DNA of 64,000 bases from the NCBI GenBank assembly GCA_012932865.1, contig SAXG01000002.1:2604001-2668000 (forward strand), in the 5' to 3' direction. This DNA is from Amylostereum areolatum. Taxonomy: Eukaryota; Basidiomycota; Agaricomycetes; Russulales; Stereaceae. How positions within the stretch are numbered: the stretch's first letter is position 1; each line of letters begins with the position of its first letter. Of this stretch, positions 9,734-18,730 are shown in pieces. The translations under genes were made by a program, and so were the position numbers. The notes under the pieces are model-generated. The model searched no databases. It had not been told where the DNA came from and saw only the letters and a list, made by a program, of their open reading frames with translations.

Positions 9734-10420
9734 CAAGAGATCAAAGCCAGCCTTGCCCTCGCATCGGACTTAATGAAGCACTACAATGGTGACACGATCA
9801 GCAAATCGACACTGTTCGCCATTGGAGACAAGGTCTGGCTCGAAGGCAAAAACCTGAAGACGACGAGGCCGAAAGCTAAGCTTGCTGCCAAACGATTTGG
9901 ACCCTTCGAGATCGTTGACGTCATTAGCCCAGTGAACTACCGCCTGAAGCTGCCGAAGACGTGGAGAATCCACCCAGTCTTCCATGCTTCGCTGCTCACC
10001 GCGTACAAGGAGACAACGGCACATGGTCCAAACTATGAACAACCGCCGCCTGACCTCGTTGATGACGAAGAAGAATATGACGTTGAAGACATCATCGACT
10101 CGAAGCTGACCCGCAACAAGAAAGGCATACAATACCTCGTCAAGTGGGCAGGCTATCCTGACTCCGAGAATACCTGGCTCCCTCGCTCCTCGCTCTCAAA
10201 GGTCACCGACATGATTGACACCTTCCACAAACGCCATCCAAACGCGCCCCGCCCTGTGCGTTCCCTCGGCATCTCCTTTGACGACTTTCTCGCATCTACC
10301 CTTGCAGATGACATCGCGCTCCAGGCGAAAGCGCGTCTTAAAGGGGGGGTAATGTCACGGATCGCTCCATTTCTCTCTTCGTTTGCAGACCTCGTACACG
10401 CGACGTGTCACGGCACATGA
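9734..10420 (+). CDS. element A Pol C-terminus with chromodomain, downstream of the nonsense codon
   Basis: This is in the same frame as pol, with the first ATG at 9773. It holds the GPY/F-type integrase end (KRFGPFEIVDV, YRLKLPKTWRIHPVFHASLL) and a chromodomain (YDVEDIIDSKL; YLVKWAGYPDSENTW). Chromodomains of chromovirus integrases steer integration toward particular chromatin. The last codons and the stop (10418-10420) lie in the 3' LTR. No independent promoter is visible, so this part is probably not expressed unless the TGA is read through. Confidence 0.85.
   Translation, partial: QEIKASLALASDLMKHYNGDTISKSTLFAIGDKVWLEGKNLKTTRPKAKLAAKRFGPFEIVDVISPVNYRLKLPKTWRIHPVFHASLLTAYKETTAHGPNYEQPPPDLVDDEEEYDVEDIIDSKLTRNKKGIQYLVKWAGYPDSENTWLPRSSLSKVTDMIDTFHKRHPNAPRPVRSLGISFDDFLASTLADDIALQAKARLKGGVMSRIAPFLSSFADLVHATCHGT
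10340..10352 (+). promoter_or_regulatory. polypurine tract of element A
   Basis: AAAGGGGGGGTAA lies immediately before the 3' LTR start TGTCACGG at 10353. Such a tract primes plus-strand DNA synthesis. Confidence 0.8.
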
Positions 10421-10685
10421 CTTTCCCTTGCATCACATGCTTCAATGACGTCATTGCCCGGACTTCCGAGCGGGGTTCCGCATCCTTATCTATGACATCA
10501 CTGCTCCGGACCTTCGTCCTCCGCCCCATGACTCCTTTCCTATTGTTCCCCCCACTCGCACCACTATCGCATCGCATCGCACCATCGTTCCCACTTGTAT
10601 ATAAGGACAGTGTTTCTCTTCCCTTCTCCCTAGACTGTCCATCTCGTCATACGGTACTGTAGCGCACGTTGCACTACCCTAGACC
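10353..10685 (+). repeat. 3' LTR of element A, left part (333 bp)
   Basis: Matches 3678-4010 with about two substitutions. It is cut off at AGACC (10681-10685), the target duplication of element B, and resumes at 19229. It keeps the CRE-like TGACGTCA (10446-10453) and TATATAA. Confidence 0.95.
10681..10685. repeat. target-site duplication of element B (AGACC; partner 19224-19228)
   Basis: AGACC precedes TGTCATGAAC of the B 5' LTR and recurs directly after TGACA of the B 3' LTR. With one copy removed, the A LTR is restored to 420 bp. Confidence 0.93.
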
Positions 10686-11178
10686 TGTCATGAACGTTAC
10701 CATTCCGGACATCTCGGACACCTCGGGGACCTCGGGGATAATATCCCAATTCATTTTTATTTTCATTTCTATCTGACTACTCATCACTTAGTAACACTCC
10801 GTCACTCCGGTGGAGACTCGGCTTATCCTTGCTCCTTCCTGACGTCATGACTCCAGGCTCGTCTTATCATCGCTTCTCTTGACTCCACATGACATCATAA
10901 TGCTGCGCATGACATCATGCCGCTCCGGACCCGGCTCATCCTTATTGTCTCGCTTACTAATCCTGCTGCGCATGTATCTATACTTAGCTCTGCTTACTGA
11001 CCGCCGTGTGTCGTAGCTTACTAAGTGACTCTGCCTCGTAGTATATAAGGGCTCCGTTCCTCCTGTACATATTCCCCATCTCGACCTGGTCAATACTACC
11101 GACCTTACTCCCCATCGCCCCTCTTCACTTGTGTCACACGTCGTCGCCTAGTGCTCGTCACTAAGGCCGTTGCTGACA
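10686..11178 (+). repeat. 5' LTR of element B (493 bp)
   Basis: Begins TGTCATGAAC and ends TGACA; a copy at 18731-19223 shows no difference by eye. It contains CRE-like TGACGTCA (10840-10847), further TGACATCA motifs, and TATATAA at 11042-11048. Confidence 0.96.
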
Positions 11179-11190
11179 TAAGGTCGAGAT
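11042..11190 (+). promoter_or_regulatory. element B TATA box, inferred mRNA start and self-priming PBS
   Basis: TATATAA lies at 11042-11048. ATCTCGACCT (11078-11087) is the reverse complement of AGGTCGAGAT (11181-11190), which starts 2 nt after the LTR end. Position relative to TATA and LTR end parallels element A, although the sequences differ completely. Such compensated change argues that the pairing is functional (inference). Confidence 0.72.
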
Positions 11191-11652
11191 CTACTTTACC
11201 ATCGCACTACCCGACGACCATCGTAGCATAGCATACCTGTCTGTAGTAGACGCCTTATTGCGCTACTAACTCCACTTTTCCTTTGTGCCGCCTCGGATCA
11301 TTGCCCCCAGCGTACGCGACTAGTCACCCCGATTCTGTGGTCGTGTGCACGCATCAGCGGCGCCGGCTTGACGTAACCACGTTACGTTACACGTACTCGG
11401 GGCCCCTCGAACACCACGAGAACCCAGACGTGACAGTTGAAGGTGCACCTAACGGTGTAGGAGGCTAGTAAAAGCGACAAAGGGAAAGTGACCCGAGAAG
11501 TTCTTGGGCTCGTGACCCTTGAACGAAGAGACAGCCAACAGGCCGAGAAGGCTGAGGCAGACCGTCTTGCGATTGGAAAGACCAGTGACATATCCCTCGA
11601 CACCCGATCCCCTTGCCGTACTAGTAACCGTCCTCGACTCGGGGGCTAGTAC
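11179..11652 (+). other. element B leader
   Basis: Holds the PBS at 11181-11190 and about 460 bp without a recognisable protein, probably the untranslated leader and packaging region. Weak open frames overlap the start of the pre-gag frame. Confidence 0.5.
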
Positions 11653-12405
11653 ATGGGAGAGGAACACCAAGCCTTGGAAGAAGAAAACTTCTATTTCCCC
11701 GACTTCGACTTCGTGTATGAACGCGAAGAATTCACAGCCGTCACCGAAATCGAACGTGACACCGCCATCACCGCCTACTTTGGCGACAACCTCTTCGACG
11801 CCCACAACTGGGTCTACGCCTCTGCGAGCAACCCTGATTGGGGATTTCGGGTTCGAGTTGACTGGACTCGGATCATCGTATCAATTGAACAGGGCCATCC
11901 CCGGCTTGAGTTCCGGCCCTATTTCTCTGCAATCTACCGGAACGAACAACTACCAAATCAGTGGTACGGGCCCCACACCCCCATCCCCCTCTACACCACG
12001 ACCAGCCCAGAAGGTGGGAGGCCAACGCCAACGCCAAGTCCGCCACCGCAAGAAGAAGGTTTCTGGACAGCCCCCAGCAGTCCCATCCCCTCAACCCACG
12101 AGGATTCAGATTCCAGCAGGTCCGCACCCAGTAGCTTGCGATCCCTGGACGGATCCCCGCGGATTTATCCACTTGGGCCTTGGACCATCGGAGACGGAGG
12201 AAGAATTGGAAGCGAACTAGACGAAGTCGACGACATCCTCGACCTATACCTCTCCGACACTACTACCCTCGTCGACGACGACTCCTTTGAATACGACCCC
12301 GACAACCTCGAGTGGGGAGAACCAGAAAACCTCAATAACAACGACTGGGATCAGATCCCCGTCCCCTACATCGCAACCCCGCCCCAGATCCCTCGCCCGC
12401 TCTAA
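11653..12405 (+). CDS. element B pre-gag ORF, 250 aa, unknown function
   Basis: ATG at 11653 opens a 250-codon frame, with an acidic N-terminus (EEENFYFPDFDFVYEREE), a middle segment rich in aromatic residues, and a Ser/Pro-rich then very acidic C-terminus (DDILDLYLSD; DDDSFEYDPDNLEWGEPE). I recognise no domain. It ends at TAA 12403-12405 and is in the same frame as gag, which opens right after it. Element A keeps the equivalent stop and following ACC. It may be a separate leader protein or a readthrough extension of Gag. Confidence 0.6.
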   Translation: MGEEHQALEEENFYFPDFDFVYEREEFTAVTEIERDTAITAYFGDNLFDAHNWVYASASNPDWGFRVRVDWTRIIVSIEQGHPRLEFRPYFSAIYRNEQLPNQWYGPHTPIPLYTTTSPEGGRPTPTPSPPPQEEGFWTAPSSPIPSTHEDSDSSRSAPSSLRSLDGSPRIYPLGPWTIGDGGRIGSELDEVDDILDLYLSDTTTLVDDDSFEYDPDNLEWGEPENLNNNDWDQIPVPYIATPPQIPRPL

Positions 12406-12408
12406 ACC

Positions 12409-14127
12409 GTGTCGTCCACTTACGGCTTACGCCCCCGTAGTCCCCATCCCCTCCCCCGAGGAATCACCGAAGAATACCTCCGAAGGGAACGGAGATTTCT
12501 TTACTTCATCCACTTAGAAGGAGACGAAGAAGAAGACCAAGTCTACTTTGTTGACGGAGAGTGGTGTGCCGACGAAGAAGGAAATCAAGCCTTCACTGAA
12601 GCCGACCTCGCACTCATCGCCCTAGACTACGACCGACGCCAAGAACGTCTGAGGAACCAACCTCCCCCCGCACCACCCCCACCCCCACCGTATAACCCAC
12701 CACCTCGAACCTTCCAAGTCCAAACCCACACCGGACCCCTACGACCCCGCTCCCCCCCCTCATCCGCCTGGAACAGAAGACGAGCCATGGCCGCCACTGT
12801 CCTCAACCGCCGCGCGGCCGATCAAACCAACTGCCCCGCCAACATCGCCGCATTCGCCCCCGTCATCGGAAACACCCGCTACGCGTTCCTTAATGGGATA
12901 GCGTACGAAGTCGCCAAATTCGAATTCACCGACGACCCGTTAAATGGAACACAATGGGCCTATGTCGACGCCGGAAACTGGCACGCCTTCAGTGGCCTAA
13001 TCATCGCCGCATTCACTCCTGCCGCCCCAGGAGCGCCTGCAGCCGCCACCGCTAAACGAAAAATCCACGCCGCCAAACCGCGGGAGTATAGCGGAAAACG
13101 TTCTGAATACGCGGACTTCAAACATGAAGTCACTAGTTACATCGAAGCGGCCCCCCAAGACTTCATCAGTGAAATCGATCAAGTCCGCTTCATCCTCAGT
13201 TACATGAGGGAAGGCGCCGCCAAGGAATGGGCGCGCAACTTCAAAGACGCCAATGTCCTCACCGCCGGAACCACGGTCACGATGGCCAACTTCATCACTG
13301 CCCTCGACGCCTCCTTCGTCAGCACCTCGGATCAGCAGGACGCGCTCAATGAACTGGATCAGTTCAAAATGGGGAGCAAATCAGCCGATGAATTCTTCGT
13401 CAAATTCGAACAAATTGCGCGACGCGCTAACGTCATCCCCACCAACGACGACGCCTGGTTCCTTCGTATTCTCAAAGCCAACATCAAGATAGAGATACTG
13501 AAGAACATCTTCCGCAGCCCGCCGGTCCCCACCACATACACCGATTGGAAGAAACGCGTCACTGAGATGGACAATGCCTGGCGCGAAATCTCCGAAATGC
13601 ACCGCGGACACCCCTCCTCCTCCACCCATACCACCTCCAAACCCAAAGACGTCAAAGATGCCACGGGTACCATTCATGGAGGCGGTGGACAAGCCATGGA
13701 CATAGGCGCCGTCGACACCAAGGGACACTGCTTCAAATGTGGAATGACCAACCACATCTCCAAGGACTGTAAGGCGTCGGTCGAATACATCTGGAAAAAG
13801 TGGGGACGTGATCGCTACAGCACGTCTCCCAACTACAAAGGACCCCGCTCCTCGAACACCCCGCAACCACCTCCCTTCAAACGCAACCCCAACCAGCAAG
13901 CACGGTTCCAGACCACGGAAGAATTCGCTTCGCCCAAAGAATGGATTAACACTCTGGACGACGAGCAGCGAAAGATGATCCTCCGCGCTCTGGTGGAAAC
14001 CGACGGCAAAACCACGCCGACGCCCAAAACAGAAGCAAAGAAGAAGAAGAAGGACAAGGACAAGGTAGTCGACGACAGGAGCACCAAGAGCGGTGGATCA
14101 GATGCCGACGCAGAGTCGGATTTTTAG
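12409..14127 (+). CDS. gag: element B Gag, capsid and CCHC nucleocapsid
   Basis: The frame is open from 12406. The first ATG is only at 12787, leaving about 125 codons upstream (acidic ERRFLYFIHLEGDEEED and polyproline PPPAPPPPPPY) that resemble the same position in A. GTG at 12409, directly after TAA-ACC, is a possible non-AUG start. The capsid region includes GAAKEWARNF and DALNELDQFKMGSKSADEF, and the zinc knuckle is CFKCGMTNHISKDC. The lysine-rich tail (KKKKKDKDK) may bind nucleic acid. The frame ends with GAT TTT TAG, the slippery site plus stop. Confidence 0.88.
   Translation: MSSTYGLRPRSPHPLPRGITEEYLRRERRFLYFIHLEGDEEEDQVYFVDGEWCADEEGNQAFTEADLALIALDYDRRQERLRNQPPPAPPPPPPYNPPPRTFQVQTHTGPLRPRSPPSSAWNRRRAMAATVLNRRAADQTNCPANIAAFAPVIGNTRYAFLNGIAYEVAKFEFTDDPLNGTQWAYVDAGNWHAFSGLIIAAFTPAAPGAPAAATAKRKIHAAKPREYSGKRSEYADFKHEVTSYIEAAPQDFISEIDQVRFILSYMREGAAKEWARNFKDANVLTAGTTVTMANFITALDASFVSTSDQQDALNELDQFKMGSKSADEFFVKFEQIARRANVIPTNDDAWFLRILKANIKIEILKNIFRSPPVPTTYTDWKKRVTEMDNAWREISEMHRGHPSSSTHTTSKPKDVKDATGTIHGGGGQAMDIGAVDTKGHCFKCGMTNHISKDCKASVEYIWKKWGRDRYSTSPNYKGPRSSNTPQPPPFKRNPNQQARFQTTEEFASPKEWINTLDDEQRKMILRALVETDGKTTPTPKTEAKKKKKDKDKVVDDRSTKSGGSDADAESDF
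14118..14124 (+). promoter_or_regulatory. candidate -1 frameshift site, element B gag/pol
   Basis: GGATTTT is read as G GAT TTT in gag and followed directly by TAG; pol lies in the -1 frame, which is open across this point. It is identical in sequence and phase to the site in element A. As an alternative, pol has its own ATG at 14139, 11 nt after the gag stop, allowing reinitiation. Confidence 0.65.
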
Positions 14128-14138
14128 AGGGGCGAAGG

Positions 14139-17100
14139 ATGAACACGGCATCCAACGCCTCGAAACCAGTTTCTCGATGGCCTCTTTCTCGCATTCTATC
14201 ATCAGGACTCTCTGTACCCTCTCGTTTCCCTGACCCGGATTTCTTCAATCGTTGGCCCCATTCTCGTTTACGATCACATGTACATCCCTCGCTGGAAAAG
14301 GACTCGGTGAAGACCGAGACTACGATGCGCGATGGCTGGGGCGCGTCGCTGGACACAATTAAATCCCCTCCTCCCCCGTATATGTCGCTCCGCACGTCCA
14401 ACACGACGATAAACTGTAGCCCAGGTGAGAAGCCTGCCCTCAAGAAGGACGAAGAAAGGAAGAAATTCCCGGTCGGATGGACGGCCTTCAACACCGTCGA
14501 CTGGGCCGCCCCGAAAATCCTGGATCCAATCAAGCCGCGGACCTTCACATGGCCCGCGTTCAACCCCTTCCTCCGAGTGCCACCGGTGAAACTCCCTAAG
14601 ACATCGCGCGCTCATGTGGGCACCATCCATGAGGAGGATACGGATGTCACCCAACCACCTCCCCGAGAGGAAAAGGGCATAGTTCGACCTCCTCAGGGCG
14701 GATACACGCCAGATCCTTCTTGCAAGGTCGGGGACACGAAGCCGGAAAACAGAGACGGGGGTTGCATTGACAGGGAAATCCCGGTGGACCCGAGTTTAGC
14801 TCGGGACAGGGGAGGCGCGATGGCAGGGGCGCCCCCCACAGGTGTAGATACGTCACGAAAATATGCGTTACCAAGAACTGCGCAATGGACCTTGAAACGC
14901 TTAAGGGAAAACAAACCTGAAAGCGCGATCGCAGAACTACGGATATGGACTCATCATAAGCGACGAGAAGAAGCCACCCACGAAGCCGTTCAAGAGATCG
15001 GCCGAATGGGAGACGAACAAGCGATCCAAGCCTTGCACGAGCTTCACTCACCCATGAGGTTCATACGATCAAACGGACGACGAGAGCAGATCAACGTCCC
15101 CATCCGGCTCCAGTTCGGTCCAAAGACAGTAAACGCCCAGGCCCTAATCGATAGCGGATGTACGGGGTCGTGCATTGACGAAGCCTTCGTCAAAAAACAC
15201 GACATCCCTACTAAGAAAACCGCACGACCGATCCCGGTTAAAAACGCAGACGGAACCCACAACTCAGGAGGACCAATAACCGAGTACGTTACGGCGCATG
15301 TAACCATTCACGGACACGAAGAAGACCTTGACTTGGCGGTTTCACACCTCGGAATGAACGTCTACATCGGTCACGAATGGCTTCGACAGCACAACCCGTC
15401 GATCAATTGGACAGAAGGGACTATCACGTTCGACAGGTGCCCCCAGGAATGCCAACCCACGAAATTCAACATTGATGAGAAAGATGAGGAAACACCTGAC
15501 GAAGTCTACCCTCTAGAAGAAGGCGAACAATTATACGCCTTTGACTGGGAAGGTTACCAATCATCGACCTCGCTATACGTCAGGACACTTGCTTCGGACA
15601 TCGCCATTGCGGAAAATGCGAAGAAAAAGGCTCAAACCTTCGCGGAACGCGTCCCCTCGGATTATCACGAATTTAAGGACATCTTCGACAAAGACGACTT
15701 TGATAAACTCCCAAAAAGACGACCTTGGGACCACGCCATCGAACTCAAGCCCGATTTCACACCCGTAGATTGCAAAGTCTACCCATTGACACTTGACGAG
15801 CAAGGGAAACTAGACGACTTTCTCGAAGAAAACCTACGCTCCGGACGCATCCGCAACTCAAAATCCCCGATGGCCTCACCGTTTTTCTTTATTAAAAAGA
15901 AAGACGGATCCCTCCGACCGGTGCAAGACTACAGACGGCTTAACGACATGACCATAAAAAATCGTTATCCACTCCCACTCGTACAGGAACTCCTCGACAA
16001 GTTAAAAGGAGCCAAGGTATTCACCAAACTCGACGTACGATGGGGGTACAACAACGTCCGCATCAAGGAAGGAGACGAATGGAAAGCCGCATTCCGCACC
16101 AACAAGGGACTCTTTGAACCAACGGTCATGTTTTTCGGCCTCACGAACTCGCCCGCCACCTTCCAAGCCATGATGAACGACCTCTTCCGAGACCTGATCC
16201 ATGAAGGCATTGTAGTTGTCTACCTCGATGACATCCTGATCTTTACGGAAACGCTTGAACAACACCGGCAGGCCGTCAAACAGGTACTCCAAATCCTACG
16301 CGACAACAACCTGTACCTAAAACCGGAAAAATGCGACTTCGAGCAGGAAGAAATCGAATACCTAGGAATGATCGTAGGACACGGCAAGGTCCGAATGGAC
16401 CCCGCCAAAGTCGCAGCTATTACCAACTGGACCGCCCCCACGACAAAAAAACAATTACAATCGTTCCTCGGATTCTGCAACTTCTACAGACGCTTCGTAC
16501 CGGATTTCAGTCGAATCGCGCATGATCTAACCAAGCTCACGGGTCATACGGACTGGGAATGGACAGACGCTCAACAAGTGGCCTTCGAAGAACTCAAACG
16601 GCGAATCACATCACAACCGGTCCTAGCCATTCCCACGGATAATGAAAAGTTCCGTGTCGAAGCCGATTCATCCGACTACGCCACCGGAGCAGTACTATCG
16701 CAGAAGCAAGCCAACGGCCACTGGCACCCCATTGCCTACTTTTCCAAAGCACTGAGCCCAGCCGAACGCAACTACGAAATCTACGATAAGGAACTGCTAG
16801 CGATCATGTCGGCCCTAGACGAATGGCGACAATACCTTATGGGCGCCCGACAACCATTCGACATATGGACCGATCACCGTAACCTGACCTACTTCCGGAA
16901 GGCGCAGAAACTCAACCGACGACAAGCAAGATGGTTAATGGAGTTACAAGAGTACAACTTCACCCTGACGCATAAAGCCGGCAACCAAATGGGCAAGCCC
17001 GACGCCATTTCACGACAGGCGGGGCTTAAAAAGGGGGAAAATGACAACAAAGACGTCGTCCTCCTTAAAACCGAGCTATTCCGTGCACTCAGGACACCCG

Positions 17101-18638
17101 AAGGATCAGGAATAATGGTGGATGGACCGGAAAACGCCTTCATCACGCGCATAAAAGGGACAACCAAGCAGGGTGACTCAGTAAAAAGAGCGCTAGCCAT
17201 GAAAGTCAAGGGATGGAAGGAACAAGAAAACAATCTTTTTACGTTCCAACAACGAATCTACGTACCCCGCGACAAAAAGCTACGCGCAGACATCATCCAG
17301 ACTCACCATGACGGACCACTCAATGGACACCCAGGACGCTACAAAACACACGAACTCATCACGCGCAACTATTGGTGGCCGGCAATACGAGACGACGTAC
17401 GAAAGTACGTCGAAGGCTGCGAAACGTGCCAACGGAACAAAATACGCCACGACCAAATAGCCGCCCCGCTGCATCCACACGAGCCTCCCAAGGGACCATG
17501 GGAGCACGTCTCAATCGACTTTGTCATGCCGTTACCCGTCTCAGAAGGATACGACGCCATCTGTAATGTCAACTGCATGGGCACCAAGCAAGTCGTATTC
17601 TGGGCCACAACCAAAGACCTCACCGAAGACGAATTAGCCAAAGAATTCTTACGCAATGTCGTGCCCCATCATGGTGTCCCGCGAAAGATCGTCAGCGACC
17701 GAGGCAGCGTATTCGTCTCCAAATTCACGAAGGCCTTGTGCGAACAACTAGGAATTGAAGCCAACCCCTCCACAGCGTACCACCCCCAAACCGATGGACA
17801 AACCGAACGCTCCAATATGACGATGGAAAACTACCTCCGCATCTATGTAAACCATCGTCAGGACGACTGGGCCCATTTCCTACCCCTGGCCATGACCGCG
17901 TTCAACAATATGACCCATTCATCCATCGGCATGTCCCCCAACTTCGCCAATTACGGTCGCGAACTCTACCTCGGAACAAATCCCCGCCGCGAAACAACCA
18001 ACCCCACGGCCAACGAACTCGCCCAACGAATGCGAGACATCTACACCGAAGCACGCTCCGCCCTCAAGGCCGCTCAAAATGATCAGAAGCGGTTCTATGA
18101 TCGTAACAAAGCCGACCCCGTGGACTACCATGTCGGGGACTTCGTATGGTTGGAAGCCAAAACTCGCGACGGACAGACGGTGATCCATACCGTACGACCA
18201 ATGCAGAAGCTAGACGCCAAACGATTCGGGCCGTTCAAAGTTCTGAAAAAGGTTGGGGCATCGGCGTACCATCTTCAACTCCCGAAGACGTGGGGACGTA
18301 AACACCCAGTGTTCAACGAATCCCTCTTATCACCGCACAACGGTCCTGCCTTCGACCAACAGAAAAAAGCACCCCCTCCGCCCCCTGACCTTATCCAAGG
18401 AGAAGAATTCTACGAAGTAGAATCCATCGTCGACGTCCGTAGAAAGTCGAAACGCCTCGAATTCCTGGTCCATTGGAAAGGGTACGATCAAAGTGAAGAT
18501 ACCTGGGAACCAAAGACAAATCTGGGGAAAGCCAAGAAACCCCTAGACGACTTCTACCGCCGCCACCCCACCGCCTTAAGACTGCTCAAATGGCTCCTCA
18601 TACGCCGATTACGATCGAAGCCAACCATACGATCATGA
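14139..18638 (+). CDS. pol: element B Pol polyprotein, 1499 aa, apparently intact
   Basis: A spacer of about 300 residues precedes the aspartic protease (QALIDSGCTGS; YIGHEWLRQHNP). Then come RT (RPVQDYRRLN; catalytic YLDD near 16221), RNase H (VEADSSDYATGA; KELLAIMSALDEW; TDHRNL), integrase with an HHCC-type zinc finger (GHPGRYKTHEL...CETCQ) and DDE core (SIDFVMPLP; SDRGSVF; HPQTDGQTERSN), a GPY-type segment (KRFGPFKVLKK) and a chromodomain (YEVESIVD; FLVHWKGYDQSEDTW). All catalytic motifs are present and no stop interrupts the frame. ATG 14139 follows the gag stop by 11 nt; the frame is also open upstream through the slippery site, so frameshift expression is equally possible. Confidence 0.94.
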   Translation: MNTASNASKPVSRWPLSRILSSGLSVPSRFPDPDFFNRWPHSRLRSHVHPSLEKDSVKTETTMRDGWGASLDTIKSPPPPYMSLRTSNTTINCSPGEKPALKKDEERKKFPVGWTAFNTVDWAAPKILDPIKPRTFTWPAFNPFLRVPPVKLPKTSRAHVGTIHEEDTDVTQPPPREEKGIVRPPQGGYTPDPSCKVGDTKPENRDGGCIDREIPVDPSLARDRGGAMAGAPPTGVDTSRKYALPRTAQWTLKRLRENKPESAIAELRIWTHHKRREEATHEAVQEIGRMGDEQAIQALHELHSPMRFIRSNGRREQINVPIRLQFGPKTVNAQALIDSGCTGSCIDEAFVKKHDIPTKKTARPIPVKNADGTHNSGGPITEYVTAHVTIHGHEEDLDLAVSHLGMNVYIGHEWLRQHNPSINWTEGTITFDRCPQECQPTKFNIDEKDEETPDEVYPLEEGEQLYAFDWEGYQSSTSLYVRTLASDIAIAENAKKKAQTFAERVPSDYHEFKDIFDKDDFDKLPKRRPWDHAIELKPDFTPVDCKVYPLTLDEQGKLDDFLEENLRSGRIRNSKSPMASPFFFIKKKDGSLRPVQDYRRLNDMTIKNRYPLPLVQELLDKLKGAKVFTKLDVRWGYNNVRIKEGDEWKAAFRTNKGLFEPTVMFFGLTNSPATFQAMMNDLFRDLIHEGIVVVYLDDILIFTETLEQHRQAVKQVLQILRDNNLYLKPEKCDFEQEEIEYLGMIVGHGKVRMDPAKVAAITNWTAPTTKKQLQSFLGFCNFYRRFVPDFSRIAHDLTKLTGHTDWEWTDAQQVAFEELKRRITSQPVLAIPTDNEKFRVEADSSDYATGAVLSQKQANGHWHPIAYFSKALSPAERNYEIYDKELLAIMSALDEWRQYLMGARQPFDIWTDHRNLTYFRKAQKLNRRQARWLMELQEYNFTLTHKAGNQMGKPDAISRQAGLKKGENDNKDVVLLKTELFRALRTPEGSGIMVDGPENAFITRIKGTTKQGDSVKRALAMKVKGWKEQENNLFTFQQRIYVPRDKKLRADIIQTHHDGPLNGHPGRYKTHELITRNYWWPAIRDDVRKYVEGCETCQRNKIRHDQIAAPLHPHEPPKGPWEHVSIDFVMPLPVSEGYDAICNVNCMGTKQVVFWATTKDLTEDELAKEFLRNVVPHHGVPRKIVSDRGSVFVSKFTKALCEQLGIEANPSTAYHPQTDGQTERSNMTMENYLRIYVNHRQDDWAHFLPLAMTAFNNMTHSSIGMSPNFANYGRELYLGTNPRRETTNPTANELAQRMRDIYTEARSALKAAQNDQKRFYDRNKADPVDYHVGDFVWLEAKTRDGQTVIHTVRPMQKLDAKRFGPFKVLKKVGASAYHLQLPKTWGRKHPVFNESLLSPHNGPAFDQQKKAPPPPPDLIQGEEFYEVESIVDVRRKSKRLEFLVHWKGYDQSEDTWEPKTNLGKAKKPLDDFYRRHPTALRLLKWLLIRRLRSKPTIRS

Positions 18639-18730
18639 AGGCTGCCCATGAGCGTCTGGACAAACATCTTGTGCGCCGAAGGGTTTATCATCGGGATTCA
18701 ACGAGGACGTTGAATCTAACGGGAAGGTGA

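Noticed and set aside
10845..11093. Minus-strand 82-aa frame present identically in both B LTRs (also 18890-19138)
   Set aside because: Identity simply reflects LTR duplication; no evidence of a gene in the LTR.
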